From assembly GCA_949358305.1 (NCBI GenBank), contig OX442323.1:1114001-1178000 (forward strand): a stretch of 64,000 bases of DNA, in the 5' to 3' direction. Every line of letters starts with the position of its first letter. Positions within the stretch are counted from its first letter, which is position 1. The position numbers were made by a program, and so were the translations under genes. The notes beneath the pieces were generated by a model. That model saw only the letters and a list, made by a program, of their open reading frames with translations, was not told where the DNA came from and did no database searches. This document shows, one piece after another, positions 42,348 to 52,230 of the stretch. Source of the DNA: Strigamia acuminata. Taxonomy: Eukaryota > Arthropoda > Chilopoda > Geophilomorpha > Linotaeniidae.

Positions 42348-45300
42348 GTGCCACAAAGACAGTTAAAAAGTAGGCGTAGGAGAAGAAGAATGAGAAGGAA
42401 GTTGGAAATAGTTGACATTAACACCACTGAAGAAATGCTGACAATACCTGTCGTAGTGAACAATTTAGAAGTCAAAGGTGTATTGGATTCAGGTGGATAT
42501 AGAAATATTATAAGTGAGGAACTGGCTGATAGATTGCAACTGTCACGTCGGCTTTGCCCTTATATCAAATTGAGGGTAATTGATAACTCCTTAATATCTC
42601 CTGAAGGAATTGGGAAAATTACAGTCACTATTGGAAGATTGGACTACAGCATGGAGGTATTAGTAGTGCGGGGATTTGGTCATGAGCTCTTACTAGGTGA
42701 TCCTTTCCTCAAACAAGCAGGGTGTGTGTTGGACTATGACCGACGGAAGGTCTTTGTGGGGCGAAAAAGTGAAGGATTTAAACCGGAAGTTTTTCCAATG
42801 TCAAGAAATTATCTGGAACAAACATTTATTGGCAGACTTACTAAATCAATAAAAATTCCAGCAATGCACGAATGCATGCTTTTCATTGGAGTGAACAATA
42901 ATAAAACTAATGAAGATTTGTTTGCAGAGCCATTATCCAATTTGACTGATAGATTGGGAGTAATTGGCTGTAAAACTCTAACTACATTTAAGGATGGATC
43001 AGGCATAATGCGAGTTGCGAATCCGACGAAGAAGGCGGTTTATCTGCAGAAAGGAACAGCGATTGCCAAGGCATACCACGTCATTGACATTGGTAGTTTT
43101 GAGGAGCAGCCACCTAATGGCTTGAACTTTGATTCCGCCGTGTCAAGTGATCTACTGGATACAAACCAAAAGGAGCAGCTGAAGAGCCTACTGCGTAAGA
43201 ATGAAGATAGATTTGCCACTTCAGATCAGGATTTAGGCAGAGTAAAGGTCTACAAGCATAAAATAGACACAGGTGATGCACAGCCAATTCACCTGCAGCC
43301 ATATCGCCGATCCATGAAAGAGAAAGAAGTCGAAGCAGAGGAAACCCAGAAACTGCTTGAAATGGATGTAATCAGAGAGTCCGAGAGTCCATGGAGTGCG
43401 CCAGTGCTTTTAATTAAGAGACGTGATGGCAAATGGCGGTTTTGTGTTGATTGGAGGCGGCTGAATGCAGTGACTAAGAAGATGGTTTACCCACTCCCCC
43501 GAATCGACGACACCTTAGACCAACTGTCAGGTGCGAAGTATTTTTCCATGATGGATTTAATCCAGGGATATTTCCAAGTCGAGATTGATGAGGAGGATAA
43601 GGAAAAGACTGCGTTCACAACGTCTTCCGGTCATTACGAATTTAATGTACTGGGCCAGGGCTTGTGTAATAGTCCTGCGGCATTCCAAAAGCTCATGAAC
43701 AAAGTGCTTGGTAACCTCCTAGGAAAAGTGTGTATAGCCTACTTGGACGATCTGATCATCTTTTCAAAGACATTCGACCAGCATTTGGTTGATTTAGACA
43801 ACGTCTTTTCGAAATTGCGCACGGCGAATTTAAAGGTCAAATTAAGTAAATGCACTTTTGGAACGGATACCATTAAGTATTTGGGACACGTCATCAATGC
43901 AAAAGGAGTTTCACCGGATCCACGTAATTTGGAGTCCGTGGCGAAGTTCCCAAAACCAACAACAGTAAAGCAGTTGCAAGGATTTCTTGGATTATGTTCT
44001 TATTATCGCAAATTTATTCGTGGTTTTTCAGACGTGTCCAAGTGCCTTGTAAATCTGACAAAGAAAGAAGAAAAGTATGATTGGGGACCGCCACACGATG
44101 AAGCGTTCCAGAAGCTGAAGACGGCCCTAACGACAGTTCCAGTGCTGGCTCATCCAAATTTCAGCGAGCCCTTTATGATCTCTACTGACGCCAGTGCATA
44201 TGGATTAGGAGTTGTGCTGAAACAAAAGATAAATAAACAAGAACATGTCGTAGCCTACGCTAGCCGACTGCTTAGCAAAGCAGAGCAGAATTATGATACG
44301 ACAGAACGTGAGTGCCTTGCGATCATCTTTGGCATACAAAAGTTCCGACCTTACTTGTATGGCCAAAAATTCTACGTTATTACGGACCATTCAGCGTTGC
44401 AGTGGCTCAAAACTGTGAGAAATCCCAACGGACGACTCACCAGATGGTCACTCCAATTGGTGGACTATGACTATGAGGTCATTCACAAGAGTGGTAAAAA
44501 ACATCAAGATGCAGATGCGTTAAGTCGTATTCCTGAGGCAGTGGGCGAAGAAGAAATAATTGATTTACCTTTGTTGCTACTGGAAAATCTGGACCTACCT
44601 GCCGAGCAGCGAAAGGATCAGAAGCTGAAGGAATACGTTGATGCACTTCGAGATATTGAGCGCCTTTCGAAAAAGAAGAGACGATCTTTACAACAGTTCG
44701 TGCTCCAGGATGAAGTTTTGTTCAGAAGGAAGAATTTCCTGGGCAACGAAAGGTTACTGCTGGTTGTGCCAAAACACTTACAGCAAGATGTTCTGCACGA
44801 GATGCATGATGGCCTTCCAGGAGCTCATCTGGGCCTGTCGAAAACTTGGAAAAGAATAAGCACCAGATTCCATTGGCCCAGAATTTATGCAGAGGTCAGA
44901 GACTACGTCTTGTCCTGCAAGAAGTGCGCTGCAGCAAAAACAGATACCACACCACCAAAAGGATTATTGCAGCCCTGGACAACCGTGACCAGACCATTCC
45001 AAAGAGTAGGAATGGACACTTTAGGAAAATTCCCGACTTCAAAGAAAGGGAATAATTATGTGTTTGTTATGACGGACTATCTATCTAGAGCGGTCTGTGC
45101 GAGAGCGTCACCAACTTGCACGGCCATTGCAGCAGCGGATGCTTTAGTTTATGAGATAATGGTGAAAGAAGGATCTCCAAGGGAAATTCTGACTGACCGT
45201 GGTACAGAATACAGAAATGAATTGATGGAGGAGGTCTCGAGACTCTATAAATCAAAACATAAAACAACTAGCGGATATCATGCCAGGACAAACGGTTTAA

Positions 45301-46247
45301 CGGAGCGTTTTAACGCAACACTTGCGAAAATGCTTCTGAACTACGTAAATGAAGATCATACGGACTGGGATGATTTCCTGCCACACCTGTTATTCTCGTA
45401 CAACACGTCGGTTCACGAGACAACTGGATATACCCCATACTTTTTATTAAGGGGGTATGAAGCAGATGTTAACGTCGATGTGAATCTGAATCTCCCGAAG
45501 AAGGAATTCACTTTGAGAACTGCCAAATTCATCGAGGCAGCAAGGAGAATCTCAAACCAGAGACTGGAGCAGATGTCAGCTAAAAGCAAAGAAAGATTTG
45601 ATAAGAACAGAAAGGTTGTGGAGTTCGAGCCTGGAGAATACGTTTATTTGAAAAAACCGAACAGAAAGGTTGGACTCAGTGAGAAATTACTGCCACAATA
45701 TTCTGGTCCTTACGAAATAGTGCGCCGAACTGCACCAAACGATTACCAAATAGTAGATTCAACTGGTAAAAAATCAGACATTGTAAATGTAGAAAGGTTA
45801 AAACCTTACAAGCCAAGGAAAGAAGTATCCATAATTATGGATAGGAATAGTGAAACTGAGGTGAAGGCGGAAAATTCTAACAAAACTAAGTTGATGGAAA
45901 GTAAAGGAATTGAAGAAGTTAGAATTAACACTAAAAAATCACTAAAACAATCAAAAAAACCATGCACAGAAAGATTCATAAGTGATGAAGATCAGATTTC
46001 TTTAAAGTCGTTGTTCGAACCGGAGGAGACGACGGGAAAACGGTTGAAAGAATTGCCGCTGGTCGGCGATAAAGACGAAACGTCGGAGAAACGTTTGACG
46101 AAATTGCCACTAGATGGCGATAAAAGAAAAACGTCAGGACAGCGTTCGCGGAAATTGCCACCAGAGGGCGTCGTCGACGAAACACGTGACTTCCGTTTTA
46201 AGCATTTAAGACCGCGAGCACGGACGAATTATCGTCAGTTCTACTGA
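42348..46247 (+). CDS. E6 Pol (PR-RT-RH-IN)
   Basis: About 1299 codons after the frameshift. Aspartic protease VLDSGG (Asp codon 42486) with LLGDPFL; RT with YLDD at 43740-43751; RNase H beginning at STDASAYGLG; integrase with HHCC zinc module (HEMHDG...CKKCAAAK, about 44797-44937) and D-D-E (GMDTLG, LTDRGTEY, GLTERFN); and a GPY/F-type module (YSGPYEIV). No chromodomain is seen. The C-terminus has three imperfect repeats of about 19 residues of type KRLxKLPLxGDK (about 46030-46170). The frame begins without an ATG, as expected of a Gag-Pol fusion. Confidence 0.95.
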   Translation: MPQRQLKSRRRRRRMRRKLEIVDINTTEEMLTIPVVVNNLEVKGVLDSGGYRNIISEELADRLQLSRRLCPYIKLRVIDNSLISPEGIGKITVTIGRLDYSMEVLVVRGFGHELLLGDPFLKQAGCVLDYDRRKVFVGRKSEGFKPEVFPMSRNYLEQTFIGRLTKSIKIPAMHECMLFIGVNNNKTNEDLFAEPLSNLTDRLGVIGCKTLTTFKDGSGIMRVANPTKKAVYLQKGTAIAKAYHVIDIGSFEEQPPNGLNFDSAVSSDLLDTNQKEQLKSLLRKNEDRFATSDQDLGRVKVYKHKIDTGDAQPIHLQPYRRSMKEKEVEAEETQKLLEMDVIRESESPWSAPVLLIKRRDGKWRFCVDWRRLNAVTKKMVYPLPRIDDTLDQLSGAKYFSMMDLIQGYFQVEIDEEDKEKTAFTTSSGHYEFNVLGQGLCNSPAAFQKLMNKVLGNLLGKVCIAYLDDLIIFSKTFDQHLVDLDNVFSKLRTANLKVKLSKCTFGTDTIKYLGHVINAKGVSPDPRNLESVAKFPKPTTVKQLQGFLGLCSYYRKFIRGFSDVSKCLVNLTKKEEKYDWGPPHDEAFQKLKTALTTVPVLAHPNFSEPFMISTDASAYGLGVVLKQKINKQEHVVAYASRLLSKAEQNYDTTERECLAIIFGIQKFRPYLYGQKFYVITDHSALQWLKTVRNPNGRLTRWSLQLVDYDYEVIHKSGKKHQDADALSRIPEAVGEEEIIDLPLLLLENLDLPAEQRKDQKLKEYVDALRDIERLSKKKRRSLQQFVLQDEVLFRRKNFLGNERLLLVVPKHLQQDVLHEMHDGLPGAHLGLSKTWKRISTRFHWPRIYAEVRDYVLSCKKCAAAKTDTTPPKGLLQPWTTVTRPFQRVGMDTLGKFPTSKKGNNYVFVMTDYLSRAVCARASPTCTAIAAADALVYEIMVKEGSPREILTDRGTEYRNELMEEVSRLYKSKHKTTSGYHARTNGLTERFNATLAKMLLNYVNEDHTDWDDFLPHLLFSYNTSVHETTGYTPYFLLRGYEADVNVDVNLNLPKKEFTLRTAKFIEAARRISNQRLEQMSAKSKERFDKNRKVVEFEPGEYVYLKKPNRKVGLSEKLLPQYSGPYEIVRRTAPNDYQIVDSTGKKSDIVNVERLKPYKPRKEVSIIMDRNSETEVKAENSNKTKLMESKGIEEVRINTKKSLKQSKKPCTERFISDEDQISLKSLFEPEETTGKRLKELPLVGDKDETSEKRLTKLPLDGDKRKTSGQRSRKLPPEGVVDETRDFRFKHLRPRARTNYRQFY

Positions 46248-46373
46248 ACCCGTCTTACCGTAAACTCGACCTGATCGAGTGATAAAGTGAGATAGGTGAA
46301 TTAAACTGTTGAATTTTGGATTGAATTTGGACTTAGAAATTGTTTGAATTTTGAGTTGGATTTTAACTTAGAA

Positions 46374-46388
46374 AATTTTTCAGCAATG
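46374..46388 (+). promoter_or_regulatory. Candidate 3' splice site before ORF3
   Basis: AATTTTTCAG|CAATGG: a pyrimidine-rich acceptor (junction after 46383) three bases before the ORF3 methionine at 46386. It would place this ATG first on a spliced RNA. Confidence 0.5.
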
Positions 46389-47732
46389 GAAAATTTGAAG
46401 ATTGCGCGTGACTCGGACGAGGATTCAAATGCGTCGCACGAATCGAAGATATTTCATACAGTGTATACCCGACGAGAGAACGAATTTCCCTTGCGTGATG
46501 AAGAAATTGAGCAGTTGCCGAGGATTAGGGAAATTGATGATTTAATTGTGTGTGAGCGACCATTTACAGATCGAAACAAAGTTCCGGTTGGTACAGTGGA
46601 TAAGCGAACAATGATGACGCCACGCCAATTAAAGAAGTACGAACATAAACGAAATTCACGTCATCGACGGCAAGCTTCGAAACGATTGGATGCAAGGACG
46701 GAGATCGCTCTTGAGTCGGAGAAGGGATTAAAATTCATGAGAAAAAGGCAAGTCCGAGCGAAACAACAGCAGGAACGCCGATTAGGAGAAGTTCGACAGG
46801 AACGAAAAAACATCATGGCGGCAACTAAGGAAAAGAACTTGACCGGAACTCCGGGATGGAGCGGCTACACGGCGTGGTTGCGTGTGGAGACGGATTTGGC
46901 GCTGAAGGAGGCAGAAATTCGAAAGAAAAAGCAGCGAGCGGAGGCGCTGATGAGGCGAAAATTCAGGAACGATCCCGATGTTGACTTACCGTCGGCTTTG
47001 CGAACTTATCGCGTAGGCTTGACGGTGAGCCAGCAAACGGAAATTCAAGAATGGAGCGCGACATTTGCGGATGTGAATTCGGGGATGGAATGCTTCACGA
47101 CGCCAAACCGGGAAATCGTGGTGACAGCAGGTGAAATGGCGTCATTGCTGCGATTGATGCCGGGCCGGGATTCATGGGTTTTCGACTCGGTTGTCGATTA
47201 TTACCTAAACATCGTGACTTCGGATCCGGCCTATCGACGTGTTTTCGCGTTTCCAACTGCTGCCGTGCAGTACATGATCAGACGGCAATATAATGAAGCA
47301 AGAGCTGTAATGAACGGATTTTATCCAAGACCGACTCACAAGGTTTGGGTAATCCCGATGGGAATACCCGAACATTGGCAGCTGGCCATCGTCGATTTTA
47401 CGCGCCCAAGGACGGAGGTGGCCCTGTTCGACCCAAGCGGCCCATTAACGATGAAGGATATAAGATGGCAGGCTGTGTTAAATGGTTTGGCGAGTTTTAA
47501 CATCCAGCTCAACCAACTCCACCCATTTGAAGCGCCGGCGATTGGCCAACTGGACGGGGACAGTTGTGGCCCAACCATCTTATATTTCGTGCGCCGATAT
47601 CTAGTTGACCGCGACCTAATGCTTCCAGCGCTCCCTTACGATTTAAGAAGCCGAATTGCGTTGGAGATCATTAAAGATCAACTAATACCTTTCGAGGAGG
47701 ACGTGACAATTGAAGAAATCGAAGAAGATTAA
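46386..47732 (+). CDS. Ulp1/C48-type cysteine protease encoded by E6 (ORF3)
   Basis: 448 codons from ATG at 46386 (the frame is open from ATG 46344). The N-terminal half is charged, with a basic helical segment (about residues 100-210, Arg/Lys/Glu-rich). The C-terminal 190 residues match the Ulp1/SENP fold: WVFDSVVDYYLNIV resembles the Ulp1 start, then EHWQL, ALFDPSG and GQLDGDSCGP. Numbering from 46344, the catalytic set is H344, D363, Q402 and C408, all present. Members of this family cleave SUMO or related modifiers, or viral precursors. There is no signal peptide or membrane segment, so it is not an envelope protein. It lies 138 bases after pol, on the same strand and within the LTRs, and is probably expressed by splicing. 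Confidence 0.85.
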   Translation: MENLKIARDSDEDSNASHESKIFHTVYTRRENEFPLRDEEIEQLPRIREIDDLIVCERPFTDRNKVPVGTVDKRTMMTPRQLKKYEHKRNSRHRRQASKRLDARTEIALESEKGLKFMRKRQVRAKQQQERRLGEVRQERKNIMAATKEKNLTGTPGWSGYTAWLRVETDLALKEAEIRKKKQRAEALMRRKFRNDPDVDLPSALRTYRVGLTVSQQTEIQEWSATFADVNSGMECFTTPNREIVVTAGEMASLLRLMPGRDSWVFDSVVDYYLNIVTSDPAYRRVFAFPTAAVQYMIRRQYNEARAVMNGFYPRPTHKVWVIPMGIPEHWQLAIVDFTRPRTEVALFDPSGPLTMKDIRWQAVLNGLASFNIQLNQLHPFEAPAIGQLDGDSCGPTILYFVRRYLVDRDLMLPALPYDLRSRIALEIIKDQLIPFEEDVTIEEIEED

Positions 47733-48045
47733 AAATCGAAATTACAATTGTTATCGGTATAATTTTGTGTAAAATTTTGTTTTAGATTTTCTCTTGTGTA
47801 TAAATAAACACGAAGAGTTTAATTTTATGTAATTGGCTTTTCCAAGAAAAGTATTGTTAAACTAAGAATTGAGGGATATAAAGGTAATAGAACAATTCTC
47901 GTAAATTCTGTTAATAATTTTGTGAAAAGCAAGAATGATGTTGAAAGTTAGAAGTGAAAATGATAATCTCGAAGTAGAAATTTGGGGGTATTTTCATTTG
48001 AAATAATTTGAATTTTGGAGACCAAAATTTTTCAAAGGGGGGGGC
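47733..48045 (+). other. E6 3' untranslated region
   Basis: AT-rich, no gene. It ends in the polypurine tract AAAGGGGGGGGC at 48034-48045. Confidence 0.7.
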
Positions 48046-48589
48046 TGTTACGAGCGCAGACCTCGCTGTACGACAGCGGGCCTAAACGCTCTGTTTAGAG
48101 AATTAATTCTGAAAGCTCTCACTAGGCACACTGGAGTTTCCAAATCCGCTCACCAGTTGTCACTGTGTTAATTATGCACAGGGCAACTGGACTAATCAAT
48201 CAAGTAGAGCGGGGGTGGACCCAGAGTTTACCTGGTGAGCTAAGTGGGTTTGAGAGAGCAGAAATGTTCTGAGCCTCAAACAGTTAACATGGTAAGTAAA
48301 GGCTTCTGTGGACCAGCGCACACAGCGCTTGGTCCCACCCCGCCTTTCCAAATTCATAGAGATATAATTTGATTATCATTCTTGCTTTCTTGCTTTATGT
48401 TTATGTAAAATAAAGGATTATGTTTATCATTTGATTTTGTTAAGTTTGTAATAAGTCCCATAGAATAAAAGAGATTTATTTAAATGATAAATCAGTTCTC
48501 TCAATCATTTCACCTAAAGGATTTCAAGGTCTTTGCTAAATTAATTAGCATTTGTTATGTGTGTGGATCACCCCAACCCACACGTAACA
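48046..48589 (+). repeat. E6 3' LTR
   Basis: 544-bp second copy, followed by ATAT and then the last five bases of the E5 LTR. Confidence 0.95.
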
Positions 48590-48680
48590 ATATCAATATT
48601 AACCACCAAAAATATTTATTTATTTATTTACGTGTGTTTTGTAGACGACGCGTCTTCTATCGCGTGACACACGCGTGTAA

Positions 48681-49348
48681 AAGCTAAGTTCACATGTGCG
48701 CGTTGACGCGCGCGTTTCGCGCGTTCGACATGTGAATGCAAAACGTTGACCATACGTCGCCGCGCGCGTCGCCGCGCCGCAAGTGGACGAATTTCCCGAA
48801 ATCGCGCGAACGCCGAAAGTTGAAAATATTCAACTTTGACGCGCGCGACCACTCGTTGCCACCTTTGTTTTCCAGTGAAATCATTGATTTTTACATTGAA
48901 AACAGTCACATTCTATTGAAATGAATTGTTTTCACGTCAAAACAATACACGAAAAACAATACAAGAAAAAAAAGAGTTCATAAACAAATACAATCGTTTC
49001 GACGGTGCGCGTGGAAATTACATGCCGCTCAATGCTCGCCTGCTGCGGCCGGGGAGATTGCAATTTCCCGTCGAGCAAGCAAACACAAAAACCCACCAAA
49101 TTTTCAACTTTTCCCATTTTAAAAAACAATTAAATATTCTTTAAATTAATAATCAACAATAAAATACCAAAAAAATCAATTCTTAAGCAACTTAACAATT
49201 TTTGTTTTTGTGCTGCATGGGAACCAAAAAATTGGTTGACGCGAGCTTGTGACATGCGCTGCACAGCCTCGCAAATCCTAAGTGCGTCCTCAGCCATACG
49301 CGTCGGCCTTGACGCGCGCGTTTAGACGCGCACATGTGAACTTAGCTT
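48681..49348. mobile_element. Non-autonomous terminal-inverted-repeat element, copy 2
   Basis: 668 bp. Left end AAGCTAAGTTCACATGTGCG is matched in reverse complement by the right end, continuing into ACGCGCG on both sides (about 34 bp with a small mismatch block). The interior is CpG-rich and non-coding. The family is shared with 30066-30677. No clear target duplication, so the superfamily is open. Confidence 0.7.
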
Positions 49349-49434
49349 AAATACGTGGGAACGGGCTACACGCACGCTCGAATATGATGCGCGCGTCGGC
49401 AAACAATATTATCTCGTGATCGCGCGTCGTGAAC

Positions 49435-49662
49435 CTACCGGGCGGATGTGACGCGTGAATAACCCCAGGATCAAGTTTCACGAAAACCTGATTTCGAAGA
49501 AAAAAACAACATACCGGTCAGATGTGACGCGTGGATAACCCCAGGGTCAGGTTTCACGAAAACCTGATTTCGAGGAAAAAATAACCTACCAGACGGATGT
49601 GACGCATGGATAACCCCAGGATCAGGTTTCACGAAAACCTGATTTCAAGGAAAAAACGAAAA
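49435..49662. repeat. Three tandem 76-bp units with a hairpin
   Basis: Units begin near 49435, 49511 and 49587. Each carries GATGTGACGCGTG-type sequence, ATAACCCCAGG, an inverted repeat TCAGGTTT/AAACCTGA around CACGA, and an A-rich end. Copies differ at several positions. The next 49663-50600 shows no gene I can support. Confidence 0.8.
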
Positions 49663-50625
49663 GACGCACAAAGACTACAGGATAAAAATGATACGTAGAG
49701 AGAAGAAAATAGAAATTGATTCCCCGATTCGTGAAATTAATTTCACATCGTGTACTCCAACCATTAATTGCATTGTCGTATTAGGTGTTGTGTGAAACGA
49801 AGATCGTAAACGTTTCGATCGGTTTACGATTTAAATTTCATCTCTCGGTGCGCGTCGCATCGTCGTAAATGACGCGAATTCATATCACCGCGTTCGCCAG
49901 ATTCACGAGCACTTCCAAACCGTTCGTTTCGGACCTTTGCGGGAATCCGGAGGGTTTCGGTGTCTGGTCTCATGTCCCAGACTCGCTGCGTTGCGCAGTC
50001 ACCGGCCAACCAAATGTGTCGGTTGGTTAGACGCGTCGCAATGAATAGGGGCAGCCATGGATGTGTGTTAAAAAATAAACAATAGTTGGCTGCTGCGGAT
50101 AACCTCGACCACTCGTCTCAATCGTTCGTTCGCTCAACCGACAGGGGCGCACCACTGCAGATTTAAATTTTCAGATTTCAATGGGAGACCTTGTCTCACA
50201 CAAGGTACGGAATCTCCTTTGTGCCATCCTCGATTCAATCGTTAAAGACAGCATGCTCCTCGACCAGGACTGACTAATAGAATCAACTGACATTTTACCC
50301 ACCGCGTTTGATCGCGCGCGTGTTTCTTCTCCCTGCCCATCCGTCCGCTTGTTTATTCTATCGTTTGGGCGATGTTGCGGAACAAAACGTCTACCTTTTT
50401 TATCGCCTTTACACGACCTTTCTTTATTACCCTCCTTCTTGGAATGTGCGTGGCCCCTAGCAATTACGTAACCAAACAGGGTGCTCACGTTGTTCTCTCT
50501 TTTGGTCTAGATAATCCCATTTTCTCCACCGCCACTCAAACACGCCCACATAAAAAATCCAAAGATTTGTTTATTTTATTTTATTTTTCTATTTAACAAA
50601 ACAGACAAACAAAACAAATCGAAAA

Positions 50626-51126
50626 TTAGAGAGAAAATCTGAATAAAAATTGAATAAAGATTGAAACAAAAATTGAATAAAAATCGAATGAAAATTGTAA
50701 TAGAAATTGAATAAAAAAATTGGAGTAAAAATTGGAATGAAAATAGAAAAAAATCGACAAATCCAACGACGCATTCGGGGCTCCTCCATCTCCATCTCCC
50801 TGCACGCCACCGTGGTCGATTCCGCCACCGTGGTCGATTCCGCCACCATACCGACCGCCAAGGCAATCGTCCAAAAACGAGTTTAGGTCCTCCAACATAA
50901 ACGCGAAGCGGATGGCCGCGACAATCCGTCCGACCAAATCCGCGCGCGATGCCACTGCCTCTACACCGGCGGTCTCGGCGCAAGACAGTTGGTAGAAGAA
51001 GAGCGAAATAAAAAATTAACATTTGAATTAATAATTGGTCAAGACGCTGGGCCAGTCACTTCGGTCGCGCGCGTAGTAACAACGCGCCGGGTACACGCGT
51101 CTAGCCGAGGTCTTCTGTTTACCCAT
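50626..51126 (-). CDS. Possible minus-strand gene fragments, unknown
   Basis: Two open stretches look protein-like: MGKQKTSARRVYPARCYY... (51126-51028, 32 codons then stop) and a frame around ASRADLVGRIVAAIRFAFML...LDDCLGGRYGGG (about 50990-50760) ending in a Gly-rich part. I could not join them with convincing splice sites. They may be exons of one gene or chance; the downstream Phe/Tyr-rich translation is AT-rich noise. Confidence 0.25.
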
Positions 51127-51872
51127 TTGGAAAGAAAGAGAAAATGAATAAACGTAATTTAATGAGAAGCAAATACTTGTAGATGCAAATAAAACGTAGG
51201 GGAGAGGGGGGGGGGGGAGGGGAAGAAAAACCCAAACCAAACAAAACCAAACAGAGTTTGAAACTGCACGGATAGTTTTAGAGCGGCGTGATTAAGTCTG
51301 TCTCGACGTGCCAAAAATGCCAAAACAATGACAAAGTATGTGTTAAATGAATGCTGCTTCTTTCTTTGTTTGTTTCTTCATTCGTCTGTTCGTTGTGTGA
51401 AAATAAAACAAATTGGTCGATTACACACGTCGAGTTTGGTCCAGAAAACCCACACAACGCAATGAAGACCACCTCGCATGCTTGTTAAAAATTAAAAAGT
51501 GATGGCGATGCACGGGGTCTCCCGCCCGTGCGCGTGTGCACATGCTAATGTAATGTACGCACGCGCACGGGCGGGCGGTCGAGTGAATGCGTGAATCGTC
51601 TCTCCACTCGCTCGTTTGTTTGAAAATAGACACTCGCACTACTTACAGTACCAAAATCCCTCCCCCCACCTATTCACGTTGTCGCAGTTACGTCAAGGTA
51701 TCACGACGCGCAACAAAAAAAAAAAGAAAGATTTTTATCTATTGCGCCACACTCCATTTCGTGAAACACGCGTGTGTATCGATACGTTCGAGCGTTTTAT
51801 CTGCAAGGTGAGAAAATAGTCGGTTTCCCCGACCACCATATTTTAATTTAGCCGACTGACTGACTGACTGAC

Positions 51873-51920
<48 letters not shown>

Positions 51921-52210
51921 GGATAGACAGGGAAACAAACAAACGACTAAACAGGCGGTCGGGGATAAACGAGTGAAAACACGATGCGAGCACGGGCGGG
52001 GAAACCCCGTATTGTAACACAATAACCGCCATTGTTTACCGATTTGTTCGCTCATTTATTCACTTGACAATAACAATAATAATAATAATAGTAATACCGG
52101 TAAAAGCAATAATAGTGATAATAATAGTAATAATAATAATAATAATAATAGTAATAGAAAGAGAGAGATACGCGCATACGCTTATTGACGAAATGTGAAT
52201 TTCTGTACAG
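51127..52210. other. Intergenic region with microsatellites
   Basis: Contains a GATA run (51870-51920) and an AAT/ATA-type run (about 52070-52155). No gene is supported. The end is a possible acceptor TTCTGTACAG just before the zinc-finger gene's first coding exon. Confidence 0.6.
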
Positions 52211-52230
52211 GTGTGCAGACTGGAAAAAAA

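Larger units (their letters stand above)
39955..48589 (+). mobile_element. Gypsy-type LTR retrotransposon E6 with a third ORF
   Basis: 8635-bp element flanked by ATAT at 39951-39954 and 48590-48593. LTRs are 544 bp (39955-40498, 48046-48589; offset 8091), TG...CA, and appear identical in the parts compared. Gene order gag, pol (PR-RT-RH-IN) identifies Ty3/Gypsy. A 462-codon ORF3 follows pol where errantiviruses carry env. The polypurine tract AAAGGGGGGGGC abuts the 3' LTR. The copy looks intact and recent. Confidence 0.95.
33062..48598 (-). mobile_element. Copia element E5 with Gypsy E6 in its 5' LTR
   Basis: Flanked by TTAAC at 33057-33061 and 48599-48603. The left LTR is whole (33062-33542, 481 bp). 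The right LTR is 39479-39954 plus 48594-48598, exactly 481 bp once E6 and its ATAT duplication are removed. Coding frame, PBS, structured leader and polypurine tract are intact. On the element strand the LTR begins TATTG rather than TGTTG in both copies. Confidence 0.94.

Noticed and set aside
46344-47732. E6 ORF3 as an envelope gene
   Set aside because: No signal peptide, transmembrane segment or furin-like site; the sequence matches a cysteine protease instead.
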